Assembly (NCBI RefSeq): GCF_030252185.1
Contig: NZ_CP126970.1
Location: 1-64,000 of the forward strand
Reading direction: 5' to 3'
Origin: Corynebacterium suedekumii
GTDB taxonomy: Bacteria; Actinomycetota; Actinomycetes; Mycobacteriales; Mycobacteriaceae
DNA length: 64,000 nucleotides
The translations under genes were made by a program, and so were the position numbers. Positions 9,019 to 19,527 of this stretch are shown here, piece after piece. Positions within the stretch are counted from its first letter, which is position 1; each line of letters starts with the position of its first letter. Below the pieces are notes generated by a model. The model saw only the letters and a list, made by a program, of their open reading frames with translations, made no database searches and was not told where the DNA came from.

Positions 9019-9536
9019 AAGATGAGGTCGTCCTCGTCGCAGATGGTCGCCTTGTCGACGAGTTCGGCGGGCATGCCGTCCGCAGCGATCCGCTCCGCCA
9101 GATAACAACCCGTGGTCATGCCCAGGCCACGGGTTTCTCCGTGCGCGCGGTAGGGCGCCCACTCGCCCCCGGCCCAGGTGAACACCTGCAGCCAGTCCGA
9201 CTGGTACAGCGCGGCGCGCGCCCAGTCCCCGTCGCAGTAGAGCATCATGTCCATCTCCTCGTACCCGCTCACCTGCTGGATCGCACTGACCTCACAGGGG
9301 CCGCCTGCCGGCTCCTCGCTTGTCGACGCCGCCGTGGTCACCGCCGGCGCGGCCGATTCCGGCGCTGCGGTGCCCGCTGGTGTGGCCGCCGGCTGCATGG
9401 TCGAGGTGACCACCACCGTCGAGGTGACCGGGGCAGCCTGCTCCGATCCGGTGTCCGTGCACCCGGCCAGGGCGAGGGCACCGGCGGCGCCTCCGGCGAG
9501 GACGAGGCGGGGCAGGCGTGGGGTCCACAGAGTCAT
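9015..9536 (-). CDS. Secreted lipoprotein of unknown function
   Basis: 173 aa from ATG at 9536, six bases after AAGGAG. The signal peptide ends in the lipobox LAGC with Cys26, so the protein is lipidated and anchored outside the membrane. A Thr/Ala/Pro-rich low-complexity linker (about 30-72) precedes a compact domain with four Cys (for example in GPCEVSAIQ, MLYCDGDWA and TICDEDD), which may form disulfides. It shares layout with the lipoprotein at 12745, though their sequences look different. The 3' end overlaps the convergent transporter gene by four bases. Confidence 0.8.
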   Translation of the reverse strand: MTLWTPRLPRLVLAGGAAGALALAGCTDTGSEQAAPVTSTVVVTSTMQPAATPAGTAAPESAAPAVTTAASTSEEPAGGPCEVSAIQQVSGYEEMDMMLYCDGDWARAALYQSDWLQVFTWAGGEWAPYRAHGETRGLGMTTGCYLAERIAADGMPAELVDKATICDEDDLIF

Positions 9537-9606
9537 GGGGGCTCCTTGAATCGGCTGGTCAACTACCTGCGATCCTAGGGCCACGGCGTCGGTCGCGACA
9601 GGGTTC

Positions 9607-9622
9607 CGGGGAGAGTTCCCCG
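9607..9622. promoter_or_regulatory. Short inverted repeat CGGGGA/TCCCCG
   Basis: Six-base perfect arms around GAGT in the divergent space between the lipoprotein gene and the gene at 9753. A possible operator; nothing else supports it. Confidence 0.25.
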
Positions 9623-9647
9623 TGTATAACGTCTTAACCACGGACCC

Positions 9648-9674
9648 TTTACAGCCCTTCACATCCGGGATAAT
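9648..9674 (+). promoter_or_regulatory. Promoter candidate for the gene at 9753
   Basis: TTTACA at 9648-9653 and GATAAT at 9669-9674 with 15 bp between them. The imperfect dyad TGTGACGTACACA follows at 9676-9688, close to the expected start of transcription, and could be a CRP/GlxR-like site with one base less than usual. Confidence 0.4.
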
Positions 9675-9752
9675 CTGTGACGTACACAACATTCCAGTCC
9701 GTTCACATCTGAGGAGTCCGCCACTTCCCCATCCCGGAAGGGAGCCGAGATC

Positions 9753-10685
9753 ATGGACCTCAAACTCCATCCCCGCACCGTCCAGTTCAGCGTCGAGCTG
9801 GCCCGTGCGTGGCCTCACCTGAGCATCCCGCAGGCCACCTCCGCCGCCCTGCAGCTGGCGGAGAACGTGGAGCTGGAGCGTTTCGAGGACTTCGGCGCCC
9901 TCATGGGCCTGGTCAACCGCCTGCACCTGCGGCCGGAGTCGGAGTGGGCGGCGTTCGGTTACCTCCCCACCGCGGATGCGATCCCCGTCCGCCTGGAACA
10001 GCCCCGGGAGAGCATCCGCAGCCGGATCACCTTCGAGGACCACTACCTCTCCACCCAGACCCGGCGCGCCCACACCAGTTCCGTCCACCTGCCGTCGCAC
10101 GCGGACTCGGTCAACGGCTGGCGTCGTCGGCTGGGCACGACCACGGAGCCGTCGCTGGCGTACGCGGAGTTCACCGCCACAGGCTTCGGCCGGACGATCC
10201 CGATGCGCCGGGTGGAGATGCTGGGCAACCTGTGGAAGATCGGTGCGGTGGCCACGTGGGAGACCGAGCGCGACGACGAGACCTCGTGGTGCTACCTCCA
10301 CCAGACCCCCGTGACGGGTGAGCAGCCGTCGCCGATGATCAACGAGTGGGACTCCTGGTACCAGCTGCGGATCAACCCGGAGATCGGCCGGGACGTCATC
10401 GTGGAGATCGCCCGGTGTGTCGCCGAGATCTTCCTCGGCTACGTGGACAAGGTGTTCGCTCCCCCGGTGGACGCCGGCACGCTGCGCGGTCCCGAGTCGG
10501 AGGCGGCGGCCTACATCGCACTGGAGCGGTTGTGGATCCCGGCGCGCAGCCGCCGCACCGAATGGTTCCGCCAGTACACCGCGCGGGAACCGATGCCCGC
10601 AGGGTTCCGCTGGGACGCCGTCTTCCGGGCCGCGGCCGAGGTGGAGGACCTGCTGCGCGGCGACACGGGGCCGGCCACCGCCTGA
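9753..10685 (+). CDS. Hypothetical protein, 310 aa
   Basis: Cytoplasmic protein with no membrane segment or signal peptide and normal codon use. The start MDLKLHPRTVQF follows GAAGGGAG at good distance. It is rich in Trp and Arg, with an amino-terminal helical part (1-75), a central beta-rich part containing MRRVEMLGNLWKIGAVATW, and a helical end. I do not recognise the family. It has its own promoter region and is followed 21 bp later by the YoaK-like gene, which seems to have its own leaderless start. Confidence 0.8.
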   Translation: MDLKLHPRTVQFSVELARAWPHLSIPQATSAALQLAENVELERFEDFGALMGLVNRLHLRPESEWAAFGYLPTADAIPVRLEQPRESIRSRITFEDHYLSTQTRRAHTSSVHLPSHADSVNGWRRRLGTTTEPSLAYAEFTATGFGRTIPMRRVEMLGNLWKIGAVATWETERDDETSWCYLHQTPVTGEQPSPMINEWDSWYQLRINPEIGRDVIVEIARCVAEIFLGYVDKVFAPPVDAGTLRGPESEAAAYIALERLWIPARSRRTEWFRQYTAREPMPAGFRWDAVFRAAAEVEDLLRGDTGPATA

Positions 10686-10693
10686 GCCCGGCC

Positions 10694-10699
10694 TAGACT
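10694..10699 (+). promoter_or_regulatory. -10 element TAGACT for a leaderless transcript
   Basis: TAGACT is exactly six bases before the GTG at 10706, so the mRNA likely begins at the start codon. Confidence 0.5.
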
Positions 10700-10705
10700 G
10701 GGAGG

Positions 10706-11404
10706 GTGAACACCTACACCACCGCCGAGAAGAACCTCGCGGCCGGCTTCGCCTTCATCGCCGGTTTCATCGATTCCGTCGGCTTCATCTTCCTCGGTGG
10801 CGTGTTCCTGTCCTTCATGTCGGGCAACACGACCCGCATCGCCACCTCCACCATCGACGGCGACCCCGAACTGGCGTGGCTCGCGGGTTCCGCGGTCCTC
10901 ATGTTCCTGCTCGGCGTCATGGAGGGCGCCCTCGTGCGCCGCCTGGCCATGCGCCGCCTGCCGCCGGACCGCATCCGCGAGGTGGTGCTGGCCAACATGT
11001 GCGTGCTGTTCACCGCCTCCTCCCTCCTCGTGCTTGTCGACGCCCCCGCCGCCGCCATCATCGCCGCCGCCCTCGGCATCGGCGCCATGAACAGCATCTT
11101 CGAGCGTTCCGGCGAGGTGGCCATTCCCCTGACCTACATGACCGGCACGCTGGTGAAGATGGGCCAGCGCTTCGTCGACGCCTTCTTCGGCGGCACCCAC
11201 ACCGCCTGGCTCGAGCACCTGCGGATGTGGGCGGCACTGTCGGCCGGCGCGTTCGTCGGTGCGATCGCCTACCGGGGTCTGGGGATGCACGCGATCCTCG
11301 TCGCCACCGCCCTGACCCTGCTGCTCAGCCTGGTCGCGGTACTCATGCGGATCCGTGGCCGCCGACACGGGTCCCGGGTGCGGGTGACGGTCGAACCGTA
11401 CTGA
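10706..11404 (+). CDS. YoaK/DUF1275-family membrane protein
   Basis: 232 aa, GTG start. Six hydrophobic helices cover most of the chain. The family signature is clear: an early GFIDSVGFIFLGGVFLSFMSGNTTR stretch (residues 20-43, of which SGNTTR is the hallmark) and a second internal repeat with LTYMTGTLVKMGQ near 150. DUF1275 proteins are integral membrane proteins of unknown transport or signalling role. The basic carboxy terminus is cytoplasmic. No partner gene suggests a substrate here. Confidence 0.85.
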   Translation: MNTYTTAEKNLAAGFAFIAGFIDSVGFIFLGGVFLSFMSGNTTRIATSTIDGDPELAWLAGSAVLMFLLGVMEGALVRRLAMRRLPPDRIREVVLANMCVLFTASSLLVLVDAPAAAIIAAALGIGAMNSIFERSGEVAIPLTYMTGTLVKMGQRFVDAFFGGTHTAWLEHLRMWAALSAGAFVGAIAYRGLGMHAILVATALTLLLSLVAVLMRIRGRRHGSRVRVTVEPY

Positions 11405-11479
11405 GACCCACCCCCGAAAGTAATTGTTACCTGAGGGAAACAGATGACATAACCGTAAACTCCCCGGTACCTTCCTCCC

Positions 11480-12688
11480 ATGACCCGGAACCACCGCCTT
11501 CTGCTCACCGTCGCCCTGTCCACCGCGATCGCCCTGCCCGCCACGCCCGCCCTGGCGCAGAGTGACTCCGGCACCAGCTCCCCCGGCGGCAGCGCCGACT
11601 CCCTCGGCCGCGACCTCGTCGTCCACTCCAGCCAGAACCCGACCTCCTCCGGCTCCTCCATCGACGCGACCCTGAGCTCCCTGCGCGCCATCGGCTCCTC
11701 CCAGGTCCCGCTGTCCGACCCGCTGCTGTCGAGCAACGAGGGCTACCCGCTGCCCACGGACCCGACCATCACGCAGGCGCGCATCGTGGCCAAGGAGGTC
11801 GAGGCCGACAACCTGCAGGTCAACCCCGGCGAGGACCGGGTCCAGCGGTGGATCGTCGCCTCCCCGTCGATGCAGCGCCACGTCTCCGTCGAGATCATGA
11901 AGCCCGCCGACCCGGCCGCCCCGGCCCCGATGCTCTACCTGCTCGACGGCGTCGACGCCCCGAAGCTCTCCGGCTGGATCGGCATCGGCGGCGCCCAGAA
12001 AGTCCTCGGTGATGAGAACGTCACCGTCGTCGTCCCCACCCAGGCCCCCGGTTCCTGGTACTCCGACTGGAACAAGCCCGACCCCGCGCTCGGCGTCAAC
12101 ATGTGGGAGACCTTCCTCACCACCGAACTCGCCCCGCTGCTCGAAGCCGAGTCCGAGCTCAACTTCAACGGCCACCGCGGCATCGGCGGCCTGTCCATGG
12201 GTGCCAGCGGTGCGGTCCACCTCGCCAACGCGAACCCCGAACTTTTCGACGCCGCCATCGGCATCTCCGGCTGCTACTCCCCCACCAGCACCATCGGCCG
12301 CCAGATCACCAGCATCGTCACCGAATCCCGCGGCGGCGACGTGGACAACATGTGGGGCGAGTTCGGCTCCGAGGCCTGGGTCGCCCACGACACCGTCCGC
12401 AACCCCGAGGGCCTACGCGACATGGCCGTCTACCTCTCCGCCGCCAACGGCACCGTCACCGACCAGGACCTGCCCAGCTACGGCGGCGACCCCTTCTTCA
12501 ACCTCGCCGCCGGCTCCGGCCTGGAACGTGGCGTGCTCACCTGCACCGAGGATCTCGAGCGCGCCATGGTCGACCGCGGCATGACCCACCAGGTGATCAA
12601 CTACAAGGGCGACGGCGTACACAACTGGCGCAACTTCAACGAGGAACTGGCACCGGCCTGGGAGACCATCCGCCCGGCGCTCTACTAG
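11480..12688 (+). CDS. Mycolyltransferase / trehalose corynomycolyl transferase family (Cmt type), copy 1
   Basis: 402 aa with a signal peptide (1-26, cleavage after ALA) and an alpha/beta-hydrolase esterase domain. The nucleophile is Ser239 in GGLSMGASG, and the catalytic His is His381 in GDGVHNWRNF; an acidic residue lies between them. Such enzymes transfer corynomycolates between trehalose mycolates and arabinogalactan in the outer envelope. A TACCTT -10 sits six bases before the ATG, suggesting a leaderless mRNA. A paralogue follows at 13388, with a lipoprotein gene in between. Substrate preference cannot be told from sequence. Confidence 0.9.
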   Translation: MTRNHRLLLTVALSTAIALPATPALAQSDSGTSSPGGSADSLGRDLVVHSSQNPTSSGSSIDATLSSLRAIGSSQVPLSDPLLSSNEGYPLPTDPTITQARIVAKEVEADNLQVNPGEDRVQRWIVASPSMQRHVSVEIMKPADPAAPAPMLYLLDGVDAPKLSGWIGIGGAQKVLGDENVTVVVPTQAPGSWYSDWNKPDPALGVNMWETFLTTELAPLLEAESELNFNGHRGIGGLSMGASGAVHLANANPELFDAAIGISGCYSPTSTIGRQITSIVTESRGGDVDNMWGEFGSEAWVAHDTVRNPEGLRDMAVYLSAANGTVTDQDLPSYGGDPFFNLAAGSGLERGVLTCTEDLERAMVDRGMTHQVINYKGDGVHNWRNFNEELAPAWETIRPALY

Positions 12689-12744
12689 CTGCAACACCCG
12701 GGCAGGCTGGCTAGCCTGAGGGAACCGACCCGAAGGAGATCACC

Positions 12745-13365
12745 GTGCCCCGTCGCATCCCCGCCCTCCTCGTCACTGCCCTGGCGCTCACCGTCGCCGG
12801 CTGTTCGGACACCGCCGGCGATCAGACCCCGGTGACCGTCACCAGCGTGGTCACCGAGTCCGCCCCTCCGCCAGGCACCACCCCGGCCGAGGTCACGACC
12901 ACCACGGCCCCGACCCAGACCGCCGCCCCCGCCCCGAAACCGGACAACTGCGGCGTCGACCCGCAGGCAGCGACCATCCATGACAACATCTCCCAGGTAC
13001 CCGAGCCCACGCTCGCCGGCCACGGTTGGGAGTACACCGGCGACTCCAACTACGACCCCTGCGCGGACCTCAGTTACGCACTCGTCGGCGTCGCCGGCTC
13101 CACCCACGCGCAGCGGCAGGGCCAGCTCATGCTCTTCCACCGCGGCGAGTACCTGGGCGTCGGGCTGCTCGTCCCACAGGTCTACCGCAACGTCAGCGGC
13201 GACGGAACCACCGTCTACACCGAGGTCATCGACTATGAGGCCATGGATCGCGACGGAGCCGCCAACGCGGTCGCCCCCGACTACCAGGTGCCCCTCAACT
13301 TCACGTGGACGGGATCGCAGGTGGAACCGGTGGGCCGGATCCCCAACCTCACCTACTTCGAGTAG
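12745..13365 (+). CDS. LppP/LprE-like lipoprotein
   Basis: 206 aa from GTG with AAGGAG eight bases upstream. The lipobox VAGC gives Cys20 as the lipidation site. A Thr/Pro-rich spacer (about 25-68) leads to a conserved domain starting DNCGVDPQAATIHDNI, which matches the mycobacterial/corynebacterial LppP/LprE lipoprotein family of unknown function. It lies between two mycolyltransferase genes on the same strand, suggesting a cell-envelope role. Confidence 0.82.
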   Translation: MPRRIPALLVTALALTVAGCSDTAGDQTPVTVTSVVTESAPPPGTTPAEVTTTTAPTQTAAPAPKPDNCGVDPQAATIHDNISQVPEPTLAGHGWEYTGDSNYDPCADLSYALVGVAGSTHAQRQGQLMLFHRGEYLGVGLLVPQVYRNVSGDGTTVYTEVIDYEAMDRDGAANAVAPDYQVPLNFTWTGSQVEPVGRIPNLTYFE

Positions 13366-13387
13366 CGGAGATGCTAGCCTCGGAATT

Positions 13388-14551
13388 ATGTCCCGCCAGT
13401 CACATCTGCCACTCGCGCCCCTCGCGGCTACCGCGCTCGTCCCCGCACTCGCCTTCGGCCTGGCGGCCCCCGCCGCAGCGCAGTCACTGACGGGAAGCGC
13501 CCTGGAACAGGCCGTGATCAGCTCGAACGCCGACCCCGGGTCCTCGGGTGACGCCATCGACGCCACCCTGACCACCCTCGACGCCCTCGGTTCCTCCGAG
13601 GTGCCGGTGTCCAGTGCGCCCGGCAGCAGCGCGGCCGGGAGCAAACTGCCGGTGGATCGCTCCATCGTGACCCCCGCGATCGTCGACAAGCAGGTGGAGG
13701 GCGAGCGACTCGAACGCTGGACCGTCGCCTCGCCGGCGATGATGCGCAACGTCGAGGTGCAGATCATGGGCGCGGCCGACAGCAACACACCCGCCCCGAT
13801 GCTCTATCTTCTCGACGGCGTCGGCGCCCCGCGCACCTCCTGGTGGCTCAGCCCCGGCATCGCGCCAGAGGTGTTCGCCGACGAGAACGTCACCCTCGTC
13901 ATGCCGACGCAGGCGCAGGCGTCGATGTACGCCGACTGGCAACGCAACGACCCGACCCTCGGCCGACACCAGTGGGAGACGTTCATCACCAGCGAACTCG
14001 CCCCGCTCCTCGAGGCCGAAACCGAACTCAATTTCAACGGCCACCGCGGCATCGGCGGGCTGTCCATGGGCGCGACGGGTGCGATCCACATCGCCAACCA
14101 GCACCCCGAGCTTTTCGACGCCGCCTTCGGCCTCTCCGGCTGCTACTCCACCCTCGACCCCCTCGGCCGGCAGAACGCCCACCTCACCGTCACCACCCGC
14201 GGCGGCGACCTGGACAACCTCTACGGCCCCGACGGCAGCGACGCCTGGCGCTACCACGACACCGTCTCCGACCCCTCCGGCCTGCGCGACCAGCGCGTCT
14301 ACCTCTCCGCCGCCACCGGTGCCTTCGCCGCCGACGACGTGGCCAACTACGCCGACGGCGACTGGTTCGACATGTCCTCCGGCGCCGTCCTCGAACGCTC
14401 CTCCCTCGACTGCACCCGCATGCTCGACGACGCCCTCGGTGACGCCCCGGGCCTGCGCGTCGACTACTCCGAGACCGGCACGCACGACTGGCACACCTTC
14501 AACAAGCAGCTCCCCGCCGCCTGGGAACACATCAGGCCAGCGCTGTTCTGA
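13388..14551 (+). CDS. Mycolyltransferase (Cmt type), copy 2
   Basis: 387 aa, paralogue of the gene at 11480. Signal peptide ends at about residue 32 (AAPAAAQS). The nucleophile is Ser226 in GGLSMGATG and His366 lies in ETGTHDWHTF. The mature amino terminus keeps the small Ser/Asp-rich segment with IDATLTTLDALGSS shared with copy 1. TAGCCT lies seven bases before the ATG, so the transcript is probably leaderless. The stop codon overlaps the xylulokinase start by one base, so translation may be coupled. Confidence 0.9.
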   Translation: MSRQSHLPLAPLAATALVPALAFGLAAPAAAQSLTGSALEQAVISSNADPGSSGDAIDATLTTLDALGSSEVPVSSAPGSSAAGSKLPVDRSIVTPAIVDKQVEGERLERWTVASPAMMRNVEVQIMGAADSNTPAPMLYLLDGVGAPRTSWWLSPGIAPEVFADENVTLVMPTQAQASMYADWQRNDPTLGRHQWETFITSELAPLLEAETELNFNGHRGIGGLSMGATGAIHIANQHPELFDAAFGLSGCYSTLDPLGRQNAHLTVTTRGGDLDNLYGPDGSDAWRYHDTVSDPSGLRDQRVYLSAATGAFAADDVANYADGDWFDMSSGAVLERSSLDCTRMLDDALGDAPGLRVDYSETGTHDWHTFNKQLPAAWEHIRPALF

Positions 14552-15948
14552 TGCACGTCCTCGCCCTCGACCTGGGCACCTCCGGTGCCAAAGCCGCCCT
14601 CATCGACCTCCGCACCGGTGAGACCACCGCCGCGTGCAGTCAGCCCCATCCCACCCACACGCTGCCCGGCGGCGGGGTCGAGCAGTCCCCGGAGGACTGG
14701 CTCGCGGCCGCCCGGGTTGCCGTCGCAGCTCTGCCCACCGACGATGTCGCCGCCCTGAGCGTCACCGGCCAGATGCAGGACCTCATCTGCCTCGATGGCT
14801 CCGGCGCCGCCATCGGTCGGGCGATCCTCTACAACGACACCCGCGCCACCGACGCCGCCACGGCCATCGCCACCGAGGTACCGCACTGGGTGGAGATCAC
14901 CGGCAACGAGCAGAACGCCACGAGCAACGCCGCGATGCTGCGTCGCCTCCACGACAGTGGCGATCCCCGCGCCAGTGCCGACGCCGTCCTCTTCTCCCCC
15001 ACCGGGTACCTCCTCCACCGGCTCGGCCTGGGTCAGTTCGTCGATCCGACCACCGCGTCGACCACCGGACTCATGGACCTGGCCACCCGCACGTGGTCGC
15101 GGGAGGTGTGCGCAGCTGCGCACTGCTCACCGGGCACCCTGCCGGAGATCCGCTCCGGTCACGTCGGCGGCACTGCTGATGGCAACGCCCTCGGCCTGCC
15201 CGCCGGCATCCCCGTGGTCCTCGCCCCGGGTGACGCCGCATGCACGACCCTCGGCATCATCGGCGACCAGCCCGGCACCGACTACCTCTACCTGGGCACC
15301 TCCGGCTGGTGTGCGCAGCTGCGCACGGACATGCAGGCACCCGGCCCCGTCCACCAGCTCGCCGTCGACGACGGCATCCTCCAGATCGCCGCCGTCCTCA
15401 GCGCCGCCGGCACCGCCGACTGGGCACGCACCACCTTTCTCGGCGGCATCACCGCCACCGAGGCGGACACCCTGCTTCTCGACGCCCGCACCCCCTCCGG
15501 TCTCCTCGCCCTTCCCTCCCTCCACGGGGAACGCTTCCCCGTGCGGAACGACAACCTGCGTGCCGCGGTCATCGGCATGCACGCCGGCACCACCGGCGCT
15601 GACCTCTACCGGGCCGTCCTCGAGGGCGTCATCCTCGCCCTGTTGCCCGGCATGGCGGACACGACCGCACCCCTGCCCGTGGTCGGCGGCGGTGCGCGAT
15701 CACTACCGTGGATGCGCATCGCCGCGGACATCACCAGCCGCCCCGTCCAACTCATCGACGACGCCGACGCCGCCCTCACCGGCTGTGCACTCGCCGCGGT
15801 CACCGCCCTGCGTCTCGACGCCCCCGGCATTCGCCCTCTCACCCATCACCCGCACACTCTCATCGACGTCGACGAGGACGCCCACGCGGGGTACGGGGGC
15901 GTCGCCACGCGGCACCGACGCCTCTATGACCTGCTGGGGAGTGTCTGA
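14551..15948 (+). CDS. xylB: Xylulokinase (FGGY family)
   Basis: 465 aa. It phosphorylates D-xylulose with ATP to feed the pentose phosphate pathway. The amino-terminal ATPase fold starts LALDLGTSGAK (residues 4-14); the substrate loop has SVTGQMQDLICLD, and the carboxy-terminal FGGY-type phosphate site is GGGARSLPWMRIAADI near 375-390. Length matches corynebacterial XylB. ATG overlaps the preceding stop as TGATG. No xylose isomerase or xylose transporter lies nearby, so pairing with other pentose or pentitol genes must occur elsewhere. Confidence 0.88.
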   Translation: MHVLALDLGTSGAKAALIDLRTGETTAACSQPHPTHTLPGGGVEQSPEDWLAAARVAVAALPTDDVAALSVTGQMQDLICLDGSGAAIGRAILYNDTRATDAATAIATEVPHWVEITGNEQNATSNAAMLRRLHDSGDPRASADAVLFSPTGYLLHRLGLGQFVDPTTASTTGLMDLATRTWSREVCAAAHCSPGTLPEIRSGHVGGTADGNALGLPAGIPVVLAPGDAACTTLGIIGDQPGTDYLYLGTSGWCAQLRTDMQAPGPVHQLAVDDGILQIAAVLSAAGTADWARTTFLGGITATEADTLLLDARTPSGLLALPSLHGERFPVRNDNLRAAVIGMHAGTTGADLYRAVLEGVILALLPGMADTTAPLPVVGGGARSLPWMRIAADITSRPVQLIDDADAALTGCALAAVTALRLDAPGIRPLTHHPHTLIDVDEDAHAGYGGVATRHRRLYDLLGSV

Positions 15949-15993
15949 GCCGGAAGGTAGGCTTACGGAGACCAAACCCCTTCGGAGGTACCC

Positions 15994-17352
15994 GTGTCCA
16001 CCTATCAGCCTTTCCCCTCGTTCGTGGAATGGATCACCCAGAGCGGACCGCACCAGGCATTCGACACCTACGCCGCCCGATTCCGGGAGATCGGTGACGA
16101 CGCCCGTGCCGAGTCCTCACGACTGATGACCCGCTCGGCGGCCGTGGACACCAACGCCATCGAGGGCATCTACCACTCCGACCGTGGCTTCACCCGGACC
16201 ATCGCCGAGGCTGCCGCAGGGTGGGAGCAGACCATGCAACATCGGGGAGCACACGTCCGCCCCGCGTTCGACGATGCGATGAACGGCTACCAGTTCATCC
16301 TCGACGTGGCCACGGGACGACGGGAGCTGAGTCAGCAACTCATCCGTGAACTCCACGCGACGATGACCGCGAGCCAGGCCACCTTCACCGTGGAGACGGC
16401 GGTCGGTCCGCAGGCGCAGGCGTTACCGCACGACCAGTACAAGACCATGCCCAACAGCCCCACTACAGCAGGCGGGACCATCCACGCCTATGCCCCAGTG
16501 GAAGACACCCCACCCGACATGGCACGTCTGATCGGCGAGTGCACCAGCGTCCAGTTCACCAACGCACATCCGGTGGATCAGGCGTCCTACATCCACTACG
16601 CCTTCGTCTGCGTCCACCCGTTCGCCGACGGCAATGGTCGGGTTTCCCGCGCGCTCGCGAGCATCTACCTCTACCGCAATCCCGGTATTCCTCTCGTCGT
16701 GTTCCAGGATCAACGCAACAACTACTACGACTGCCTCGAGGCGGCCGACAAGGGGAACTTCGGACCATTCATCGGTTTCATCGGACAACGGGCCCTCGAT
16801 TCCGTTCAGCTGGCACTGGAATCCCTGCCCACCACTCCTTCCGCAGAACATGCCCTGCAGCAGTTGGCGGCCGATGGGAGCAATTCACCTTCCCAGATGT
16901 CCCTGGTGCCCGGAGGTCAACGACTCAAGGAGGCGGTGTTCACCGGCATCAAGAGTCGTCTCTCTGCTCTGCCCACCACACCCGTCATCACCTTCACTAC
17001 GTCGAATCGATTATTCGGTGAGCCTGGAACGTCCGCCGGGTACGCGCACCTGCCCTCTCACGAGCTGCAGTTCAGTCTCCTCGCCACAGATGAATCAGCA
17101 TGGATGGTCGCCGAGTGTTTCACGGTTCCCGTTCGAGACACTGCACCAGCGGAGTCCCCCGAGTACCTGGTCGTGTCTTCCCCCGGATACTCCGGCTTCA
17201 CCCCGCTCGCCCGGCCCCTCGAGGTGTTTCGACGCGACCTCGAACCCACCCTGACGGAGACACTCCGGCTGCGTATTGAAATGTGGGGCAAGAACGTCGT
17301 CGACGGCTTCGTCTCCGGTGCCGTGGATTCGTACCGGAACCTCGGACGGTGA
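15994..17352 (+). CDS. Class II Fic-domain protein (probable AMP-transferase)
   Basis: 452 aa from GTG, five bases after CGGAGG. The Fic core carries the complete catalytic motif HPFADGNGR at 208-216; His208 is the general base in Fic AMPylases. The inhibitory-helix motif TNAIEG at 53-58 ([S/T]xxxE[G/N]) lies before the core, which defines class II, self-inhibited Fic proteins. The carboxy-terminal 170 residues are of unknown fold. Third-position G/C is lower than in neighbours in places (AAT, GAT, ATT codons), which could reflect acquisition. No antitoxin gene is adjacent. Target protein unknown. Confidence 0.88.
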   Translation: MSTYQPFPSFVEWITQSGPHQAFDTYAARFREIGDDARAESSRLMTRSAAVDTNAIEGIYHSDRGFTRTIAEAAAGWEQTMQHRGAHVRPAFDDAMNGYQFILDVATGRRELSQQLIRELHATMTASQATFTVETAVGPQAQALPHDQYKTMPNSPTTAGGTIHAYAPVEDTPPDMARLIGECTSVQFTNAHPVDQASYIHYAFVCVHPFADGNGRVSRALASIYLYRNPGIPLVVFQDQRNNYYDCLEAADKGNFGPFIGFIGQRALDSVQLALESLPTTPSAEHALQQLAADGSNSPSQMSLVPGGQRLKEAVFTGIKSRLSALPTTPVITFTTSNRLFGEPGTSAGYAHLPSHELQFSLLATDESAWMVAECFTVPVRDTAPAESPEYLVVSSPGYSGFTPLARPLEVFRRDLEPTLTETLRLRIEMWGKNVVDGFVSGAVDSYRNLGR

Positions 17353-17376
17353 GGGAAGGGGCGTCGAAAAGCGACA

Positions 17377-17405
17377 GAGGGGCACACCGTCATGGTGTGC
17401 CCCTC
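17377..17405. terminator. Terminator hairpin between the convergent Fic and lepA genes
   Basis: Perfect 12-bp arms (GAGGGGCACACC and its complement) around GTCAT. Read on the minus strand, a TTTT run follows within about seven bases, so it best serves lepA; it may also stop transcription from the Fic side. Confidence 0.65.
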
Positions 17406-17417
17406 GTGCGCTGAGAG

Positions 17418-19265
<1,848 letters not shown>

Positions 19266-19362
19266 CTGATTCCTTATCCGTGTCGGCGTCGGCGGGCACG
19301 AAGAACTCGTCCGCGAACATCTGGCGGGCCACTGCCGTTCGCTGAACACACAGCCCACCTCT

Positions 19363-19384
19363 CCTGCCGCATTGTACCGGCAGG
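19363..19384. promoter_or_regulatory. lepA promoter with -10 inside an inverted repeat
   Basis: On the minus strand TACAAT (19376-19371) is a near-consensus -10, about 105 bp before lepA. It is flanked by perfect arms CCTGCCG and CGGCAGG, so a protein bound to the dyad would cover the -10. Confidence 0.45.
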
Positions 19385-19527
19385 CGTGATCACCCCAGCC
19401 TAGTACCCTGCACCGGCCCGACGACGAAACAGCGGCGAGGCGGCGATGAGGCGGTGGTGGACCCGTGCGAGGGCCGGTGGATACACTTGCCGGAACACCA
19501 CGCACACAGCTGACCAGGATGGCGCAC

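Noticed and set aside
7060-9162. 700-codon minus-strand frame opposite the BCCT transporter
   Set aside because: Composition is Gly/Asp/His-rich shadow sequence, and the plus strand has the full transporter.
10511-12388. 625-codon minus-strand frame
   Set aside because: It crosses three well-supported plus-strand genes; no domain visible.
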